From the NCBI GenBank assembly GCA_946498265.1, contig CAMMNR010000052.1:1-10501 (forward strand): a stretch of 10,501 nt of DNA, read 5' to 3'. This stretch comes from an uncultured Clostridium sp. (GTDB lineage Bacteria; Bacillota; Clostridia; TANB77; CAG-508). The notes beneath the pieces are model-generated. The model was not told the DNA's origin and searched no databases. It worked only from the letters and a program-made list of their open reading frames with translations. The translations under genes were made by a program, and so were the position numbers. Each line of letters begins with the position of its first letter. Position 1 is the stretch's first letter. Shown in pieces: positions 6,499-10,501 of the stretch.

Positions 6499-8322
6499 AT
6501 GAAAAACCAAAAAATAAGAAACATAGCAATAATAGCACACGTAGATCATGGAAAAACAACATTGGTAGATGCAATGTTAAAACAAAGTCATGTATTTAGA
6601 GATAATGAACAAGTTGCAGAAAGAATAATGGATTCAAATGACCTAGAAAAAGAAAGAGGAATAACAATTCTTTCTAAAAATACATCAGTAATGTATAAAG
6701 ACATAAAAATAAATATAGTAGATACACCAGGACATGCTGATTTTGGAGGAGAAGTAGAAAGAGTTCTAAAAACTGTTGATGGTGTTTTACTTTTAGTTGA
6801 TGCTTTTGAAGGGGCAATGCCACAAACAAGAGAAGTTTTAAAGAAGTCATTAGCACTAGGTTTAAAACCAATAGTTGTTATAAATAAAATAGACAGACCA
6901 GGTGCACAACCAGAAAAAGTTGTAGACCAAGTTTTAGAATTATTTATTGAATTAGATGCTACAGATGAACAATTGGAATTTCCAGTTGTATATGCATCAG
7001 CTAAAAGTGGAATTGCTAAAATGGATTTAAATGAAGAATCAGATAATTTAAATTGTTTATTTGAAACTATAATAAATACAATAGATACACCAAATTGTGA
7101 TGAAGAAGGACCTTTCCAAATGTTAGTTTCTAACATAGATTATGATGATTATGTTGGAAGAATTGCAGTAGGAAGAGTAGAAAGAGGTAAAATTTCTGTT
7201 GGAATGCCAGTTTCTATTTGTGGTAAAGAAGATAAAATAACACAAGGAAGAATTGGAAAATTATATATACATGTAGGATTAAAAAAACAAGAAGTAGAAG
7301 AAGTATCAGCAGGAGAAATTATTGAATTATCAGGACTTCCAAATATAAATATTGGTGATACAATATGTGATTTTAATAATCCAGAAAAGATACCATTTGT
7401 TGATATAGATGAACCTACAGTTTCAATGACATTTAGTGTAAATAATGGACCATTTGCAGGTAAAGAAGGGCAATTTATAACATCAAGACATATACGTGAT
7501 AGATTATTTAAAGAACTAGAAAGAAATGTATCTTTAAGAGTAAAAGAAACAGATTCACCAGATAGTTTTGAAGTATCTGGAAGAGGAGAATTACATTTAT
7601 CTGTATTAATAGAAACTATGAGAAGAGAAGGTTTTGAATTATTAGTATCAAGACCAAAAGTTATATATAAAGAAATTGATGGTGTAAAATGTGAACCAAT
7701 TGAAAGGTTAGTTGTTAATGTTCCAGATGACTCAATAGGAACAGTAATTGAAAAATTAGGTCAAAGAAAAGCTGAAATGATAAATATGGAACCTGCTGAA
7801 GAAGGTCATACAAAAATAGAATTTAAAATACCAGCAAGAGGGTTAATAGGATATAGAACTGAATTTTTAACAGATACAAAAGGTGAAGGTACAATGAACC
7901 ATATATTTGATTCATATGAACCATTTAAAGGTGAAGTTTTATCAAGAGTTAGAGGAACAATTGTGGCATTTGAAAATGGAAAATCAGTAACTTATGGATT
8001 ATATAATGCACAAGACAAAGGAGACTTATTTATAGGACCAGGTGTAGAAGTATATGAAGGAATGATAGTTGGATTAAATTCAAGAGGAGAAGATTTAGCA
8101 ATAAATGTTTGTAAAGAAAAACATTTAACAAATACAAGAGCTTCTGGGTCAGATGAAGCACTAAGATTAGTTCCACCAATCCAAATGTCATTAGAAAAAG
8201 CAATTGAATTTATTCAAGATGACGAATTAGTAGAAGTAACTCCTAAATCAATTAGATTAAGAAAGAAAATATTAGATTCAAAGGAAAGAGAAAGAGCAGC
8301 AAGAAATGCTAATAAACAATAA
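6499..8322 (+). CDS. typA: Ribosome-associated translational GTPase TypA/BipA
   Basis: TypA (BipA) is an EF-G-like GTPase that binds the 70S ribosome and is needed for growth under cold and other stress, probably by aiding large-subunit assembly. The 607-residue length is typical. The G domain has G1 AHVDHGKT (13-20), G2 region ERGIT (52-56), G3 DTPGH (75-79), G4 NKID (129-132) and an ASAKSG G5. A beta-barrel domain and two EF-G-like domains follow, including the family segments SGRGELHLSVL and PARGLIGYRTEFLTDTKGEG. The C-terminus ends with the basic RKKILDSKERERAARNANK region seen in the family. The ATG follows AGAAGGAGA by 7 nt. It is transcribed from a consensus promoter behind recN, with a structured leader. 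No frameshift or missing motif is visible. Confidence 0.97.
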   Translation: MKNQKIRNIAIIAHVDHGKTTLVDAMLKQSHVFRDNEQVAERIMDSNDLEKERGITILSKNTSVMYKDIKINIVDTPGHADFGGEVERVLKTVDGVLLLVDAFEGAMPQTREVLKKSLALGLKPIVVINKIDRPGAQPEKVVDQVLELFIELDATDEQLEFPVVYASAKSGIAKMDLNEESDNLNCLFETIINTIDTPNCDEEGPFQMLVSNIDYDDYVGRIAVGRVERGKISVGMPVSICGKEDKITQGRIGKLYIHVGLKKQEVEEVSAGEIIELSGLPNINIGDTICDFNNPEKIPFVDIDEPTVSMTFSVNNGPFAGKEGQFITSRHIRDRLFKELERNVSLRVKETDSPDSFEVSGRGELHLSVLIETMRREGFELLVSRPKVIYKEIDGVKCEPIERLVVNVPDDSIGTVIEKLGQRKAEMINMEPAEEGHTKIEFKIPARGLIGYRTEFLTDTKGEGTMNHIFDSYEPFKGEVLSRVRGTIVAFENGKSVTYGLYNAQDKGDLFIGPGVEVYEGMIVGLNSRGEDLAINVCKEKHLTNTRASGSDEALRLVPPIQMSLEKAIEFIQDDELVEVTPKSIRLRKKILDSKERERAARNANKQ

Positions 8323-8375
8323 TAAAAATATTAAAGAAAGTTTTGTTAAAGGCATATTAAAAAAATAGCCAGAAT

Positions 8376-8404
8376 TTGACATATTGTAAATGAGAATATA
8401 TAAT
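8376..8404 (+). promoter_or_regulatory. Consensus sigma-A promoter for the 47-residue acidic gene
   Basis: TTGACA (8376-8381), a 17-bp spacer and TATAAT (8399-8404) match consensus at all twelve positions, 32 bp before the small ORF's ATG. The expected start point near 8411 leaves a short leader that holds the ribosome binding site. Confidence 0.82.
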
Positions 8405-8436
8405 ATATATATAATATTATAGCAGGAGGAGAGCTT

Positions 8437-8580
8437 ATGAAATATGAAGTTGACAACAATAGAACAGATCGGAAAAAGGAAAAAACATTAAAAGAACTGT
8501 GGAATGAAGCATATGGAAGCAGATATGAAGACTATTCTGAAGACAGTGATGAGGAGGAAAACGAAGAATGGTATGATTGA
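8437..8580 (+). CDS. Small acidic protein of unknown function (47 residues)
   Basis: I do not recognise this protein. The ORF runs from ATG 8437 to TGA 8578-8580. Support for it being real: a fully consensus promoter 32 bp upstream, a strong AGGAGGAGAG site (8424-8433) 3 nt or more before the ATG, and hairpins after the stop. The first 20 residues are mixed and basic (RTDRKKEKTLKE), followed by LWNEAYGSRY. The last 17 residues are highly acidic, 11 of them Asp or Glu, with SDEEENEEWYD at the end. No signal peptide, membrane helix or cysteine is present. A basic front and acidic tail suggests a soluble protein that binds a partner, but that is inference. It sits 114 nt after typA as its own transcription unit; an insertion sequence lies 109 bp beyond its stop. 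Confidence 0.72.
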   Translation: MKYEVDNNRTDRKKEKTLKELWNEAYGSRYEDYSEDSDEEENEEWYD

Positions 8581-8592
8581 CTAAGCTCTAAA

Positions 8593-8617
8593 AGGGAAAA
8601 AGTTTATCTTTTTCCCT
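8593..8617. terminator. Hairpin after the 47-residue gene
   Basis: AGGGAAAAAG (8593-8602) pairs perfectly with CTTTTTCCCT (8608-8617) around a TTTAT loop, 13 nt after the stop codon. On the plus strand the stem is followed by AAATTATA, without a T-run; read on the minus strand it is followed by TTTT. It may slow or stop transcription in either direction, better on the minus strand. Confidence 0.5.
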
Positions 8618-8658
8618 AAATTATATATACAACTTGTAACTATTCAGAGGTAAAATAT

Positions 8659-8690
8659 AAAAACACTAGAGATTATTAAAATTTCTAGTG
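8659..8690 (+). terminator. Terminator-like hairpin interrupted by the insertion sequence
   Basis: CACTAGA (8664-8670), preceded by five A residues, pairs with TCTAGTG (8684-8690). When the insertion sequence and one target copy are removed in silico, this stem is followed by CTTTTATATT, giving an A-tract, stem and T-tract like an intrinsic terminator. In the present sequence the T-rich tail lies beyond 10455, so the left copy has lost it. Confidence 0.5.
8682..8689. repeat. Target-site duplication, left copy
   Basis: TTTCTAGT directly precedes the first base of the insertion sequence and is identical to 10447-10454. Eight bases fits the 8-9 bp duplications made by IS256-family elements. The next base is G on both sides, so a 9-bp duplication cannot be fully excluded. 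Confidence 0.85.
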
Positions 8691-8713
8691 ACTTTGTCAA
8701 GTAAAGTGTGTAA
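8690..8713 (+). repeat. Left terminal inverted repeat of the insertion sequence
   Basis: A 24-bp end beginning GACTTTGTC and finishing AAAGTGTGTAA, matching the reverse complement of 10423-10446 at 19 positions. Five mismatches all lie in the outer half. Confidence 0.85.
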
Positions 8714-8740
8714 TTTTTTTTAATATTTAAAAATTTTTTG

Positions 8741-8783
8741 TAATCGATAATTAAAATGATAATTATCGATTATTTTTTCTTTT
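8741..8783 (+). terminator. Intrinsic terminator inside the left end of the insertion sequence
   Basis: TAATCGATAATTA (8741-8753) pairs perfectly with TAATTATCGATTA (8760-8772) around AAATGA, and TTTTTTCTTTT follows at once. The order stem then T-tract works for plus-strand transcripts entering the element from the 47-residue gene. The stem is AT-rich, so strength is uncertain. Between here and 8921 there are two more small hairpins, ATTAGTG/CACTAAT (8797-8803, 8816-8822) and AAGTTAATA/TATTAACTT (8842-8850, 8858-8866), and no gene. Confidence 0.6.
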
Positions 8784-8921
8784 GTAAAATATGCATATTA
8801 GTGACACCAAAAAAACACTAATTTTATGGTTCATTTAATAAAAGTTAATATAAAGATTATTAACTTAACATAATGCATTTCTATTGGATACTATTTTTAT
8901 AATAATTAATTAAAACTTTTT

Positions 8922-9083
8922 TTAATTATTGTTTATGATTTTTCTTGTTTGTTCCCATACATCTTGCTCTGTAAATTCATTGCCAATATTTTTTCCAAAG
9001 TAATCCACAATAGCTTTTTCCTGTTTGTCCGATATTCTAATAAAATTTTTTCTTAAATCTTCTATATATGAAACTGTTTTCAA
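8922..9083 (-). CDS. Accessory small ORF of the insertion sequence (53 residues, TTG start)
   Basis: I do not recognise this protein. It reads from TTG (9083-9081) to TAA (8924-8922) and begins MKTVSYIEDLRKNF, continuing RISDKQEKAIVDYFGKN and ending FTEQDVWEQTRKIINNN. AGGAGG (9093-9098) lies 9 nt before the TTG, and the start is only 18 nt past the transposase stop, so the two are probably one transcript and perhaps translationally coupled. The composition is helical and highly charged, with no membrane segment or cysteine, so a small soluble helical protein is likely. It lies fully within the terminal repeats and so moves with the element. A second gene is unusual for IS256-family elements. 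It could be a passenger, a transposition modulator, or a fragment of a host gene captured in the past. Confidence 0.65.
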   Translation of the reverse strand: MKTVSYIEDLRKNFIRISDKQEKAIVDYFGKNIGNEFTEQDVWEQTRKIINNN

Positions 9084-9101
9084 TTTCTTGTACCTCCTAA
9101 T

Positions 9102-10346
9102 TTATATATTTTCATATTTTGTTATTCTTGCTTGCATTTCTGGATTCATTGCAATTTGATTTCGTACCATTGCCCAATTTGAAATTGGTCTGTCTTTCCA
9201 TTTTTTATATAATTCTGTGACTCGTAAATACAGTAATTTAAATAATGAATTTTCATTTGGAAAAGATCCTCTTTTTGTTACTTTTCTAAAACTAGAATTT
9301 ACACTCTCTATCGCATTTGTTGTATACATTACTTTTCGTATAGCACTACCGTAATTAAATAACTGTTCTACATGTTTCCAGTTTCTTACCCATACATCTA
9401 CTGCTCCTGGATATTCTTTCCATGCCTGCTTGAATTTTTCAAATTCTGCTTCTGCTGCTTTTAAACTTGGTGCTCCATATATTTTCCTTAATTGTGCTGT
9501 AAATATTTTATAACTTTTGTTTGGTACATATTTTATTGAATTTCTTATTAAATGTACTATACATCTTTGTACTACTACATTTTTAAATATTGCTTTTGCT
9601 CCTTCTTCTAGCCCTGATACTCCATCCATTGAAATGAATAATATATCTTCAACTCCTCTAGCTTTCAACTCATCAAATATTTGCATCCAATTATGTTTGC
9701 TTTCTGTTTCATTTAGCCAAATCCCAAGTATATCTTTTTTTCCATTCGCATCATATCCTAATATTGTATATACTGCATGTTCTTTTGTTTCATAATCCTT
9801 TTTTATTGATACATACATACAATCTACAAACAAGAATGCATAAAATTTCTTTAATGGTCTATTTTGCCATTCTGTAACTTCTTCTATTATTTTATCTGTT
9901 ATTTCTGAGACTGTTTCTGCTGATATATTAAATCCATATATATCTTCTATCGTTGAAGCTATGTCTCTTTGGCTCATCCCTTTTGCATACATTGATAATA
10001 CTTTATCCTCAATTCCTGATACATCTTTTGTTCTTTTAGGTATTGCCATAGGCTCAAATGTTCCATCTCTGTCTCTTGGTGCATTTATTGGTATTTCTCC
10101 ATATGTTGTTTTTAATGTTTTATTTGTATATCCATTTCTACGATTTTGTGTTGCTTTGTAACTATGATTATTACTTTCATAACCTAAATGTGCGTTCATT
10201 TCCCCTTGTAACATTGCTTCAAATATTGGACCAAATATATCTTTCATTGCATCTTGTACATCTTCTTTTGTTTCTGGTTGATATTGTTCTAATATCGCTT
10301 CTGCTAATGCTACTGCTTTTGGATCTCTTTTTATTTTTTTTCCCAT
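9102..10346 (-). CDS. IS256-family (mutator-type) transposase
   Basis: A full-length 414-residue DDE transposase that cuts and joins the element's ends, moving it via a copy-out circular intermediate in studied family members. The N-terminal part carries DNA-binding sequence and the family segment GEMNAHLGYE (48-57), followed by NRRNGY (68-73). The catalytic triad is most likely Asp175 (LFVDCMYV), Asp241 (ISMDGVSGL) and Glu347 (TTNAIESVNSSFRK), with the C-x2-H motif at Cys262 and His265. No stop or frameshift interrupts it. The ATG at 10346 follows GGAGG (10355-10359) by 8 nt. A minus-strand promoter candidate is TTTACT (10393-10398), an 18-bp spacer and TATAAT (10369-10374). A 53-residue ORF follows 18 nt downstream. 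Confidence 0.95.
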   Translation of the reverse strand: MGKKIKRDPKAVALAEAILEQYQPETKEDVQDAMKDIFGPIFEAMLQGEMNAHLGYESNNHSYKATQNRRNGYTNKTLKTTYGEIPINAPRDRDGTFEPMAIPKRTKDVSGIEDKVLSMYAKGMSQRDIASTIEDIYGFNISAETVSEITDKIIEEVTEWQNRPLKKFYAFLFVDCMYVSIKKDYETKEHAVYTILGYDANGKKDILGIWLNETESKHNWMQIFDELKARGVEDILFISMDGVSGLEEGAKAIFKNVVVQRCIVHLIRNSIKYVPNKSYKIFTAQLRKIYGAPSLKAAEAEFEKFKQAWKEYPGAVDVWVRNWKHVEQLFNYGSAIRKVMYTTNAIESVNSSFRKVTKRGSFPNENSLFKLLYLRVTELYKKWKDRPISNWAMVRNQIAMNPEMQARITKYENI

Positions 10347-10368
10347 ATACTATTCCTCCATTTTTTTT

Positions 10369-10398
10369 ATTATATATTTTTTTGTATCAAAAAGTAAA
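10369..10398 (-). promoter_or_regulatory. Candidate transposase promoter
   Basis: On the minus strand, TTTACT (10398-10393), 18 bp and TATAAT (10374-10369) would start transcription near 10362, just upstream of the GGAGG site. The -35 matches only four of six consensus bases, so this is tentative. It overlaps the fold-back at the right end. Confidence 0.4.
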
Positions 10399-10438
10399 GT
10401 GCATAAGTTTGGTACCTTTAACTTACACACTTTATTTT
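10391..10438. repeat. Subterminal fold-back containing a third terminal-repeat-like copy
   Basis: Bases 10391-10409 pair with 10420-10438 over 19 positions with two mismatches and one G-U, around a tip holding GGTACC. The left arm AAGTAAAGTGCATAA matches the left terminal repeat (8699-8713) at 13 of 15 bases. The right arm overlaps the right terminal repeat. So the right end carries two head-to-head repeat copies upstream of the transposase gene. Confidence 0.7.
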
Positions 10439-10446
10439 ACACTATC
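10423..10446 (-). repeat. Right terminal inverted repeat of the insertion sequence
   Basis: Read on the minus strand it begins GATAGTGT, close to the GATAAAGT start known for IS256, and finishes AAAGTGTGTAA. It matches the left end at 19 of 24 positions. Confidence 0.85.
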
Positions 10447-10454
10447 TTTCTAGT
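10447..10454. repeat. Target-site duplication, right copy
   Basis: TTTCTAGT follows the last base of the element and equals 8682-8689. The remaining bases to 10501 hold no gene or structure that I can support, apart from the CTTTTATATT that would have been the tail of the interrupted terminator. Confidence 0.85.
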
Positions 10455-10501
10455 GCTTTTATATTGGTGAAAATTCAATAGTTTTTCCTTTAAAGACTTC
10501 T

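Larger units (their letters stand above)
8690..10446 (-). mobile_element. Complete IS256-family (mutator-type) insertion sequence, 1,757 bp
   Basis: The left terminal repeat 8690-8713 and the right one 10423-10446 are inverted copies matching at 19 of 24 positions; the inner AAAGTGTGTAA is identical. Both outer ends begin with GA, as in IS256. An 8-bp direct duplication flanks the element. The minus strand encodes the transposase (9102-10346) and a small accessory ORF (8922-9083). About 230 bp of non-coding DNA fill the left end and 100 bp the right. At 1.76 kb it is longer than the roughly 1.3-1.5 kb usual for the family, because of the accessory ORF and left-end spacer. Intact ends, an intact transposase and a perfect duplication suggest a fairly recent and possibly still active insertion. 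Confidence 0.92.

Noticed and set aside
6588..7136. 182-codon open frame on the minus strand inside typA
   Set aside because: It is fully antisense to a textbook GTPase gene with all motifs, has no ribosome binding site that I can see and is rich in Ser and Thr as expected for an antisense shadow.
8690..10446. Possibility that the region is a defence or other novel accessory system
   Set aside because: Terminal repeats, target duplication and a complete IS256-type transposase explain it as an insertion sequence; only the 53-residue ORF remains unexplained.
10058..10453. 131-codon open frame on the plus strand across the transposase and the right end
   Set aside because: Its leucine- and phenylalanine-rich product is the antisense image of the transposase; it has no ribosome binding site and runs through the insertion sequence terminus.

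Overview
The window comes from a very AT-rich bacterium with a Gram-positive gene set: WhiA, RecN, PrmC, HemW and TypA, strong AGGAGG-type ribosome binding sites, sigma-A-like promoters and heavy use of ATA and AGA codons. TGA is used as a stop codon. This fits a low-GC Bacillota, most likely a Clostridia lineage; the sequence alone does not fix genus or species.

Bases 1-4265 hold a run of plus-strand housekeeping genes. After a GC-rich repeat cluster (15-99) come prmC (release-factor methyltransferase), whiA, a YgjP-like zinc metallohydrolase, the remnant of a NOP2/Sun-type rRNA cytosine methyltransferase with its catalytic middle deleted, and hemW. Several of these act on translation or on the ribosome. 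A long fold-back element (4264-4502) separates hemW from the next block.

Bases 4503-8580 hold three plus-strand genes, each with its own recognisable promoter: recN (double-strand-break repair), typA/bipA (ribosome-associated GTPase, with a structured leader of about 110 nt) and a previously unlisted 47-residue acidic protein. The promoters of typA and the small gene match TTGACA-17-TATAAT exactly.

Bases 8690-10446 are a complete IS256-family (mutator-type) insertion sequence. It has imperfect 24-bp terminal inverted repeats, an 8-bp target duplication (TTTCTAGT), an intact 414-residue DDE transposase on the minus strand and, just downstream in the same orientation, a TTG-started 53-residue ORF with its own AGGAGG. 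The element landed in the 3' arm of a terminator-like hairpin downstream of the 47-residue gene.

I see no defence system, CRISPR array, tRNA or rRNA. The best leads for something undescribed are the accessory ORF inside the insertion sequence, the strongly promoted 47-residue acidic protein and the fold-back element after hemW.
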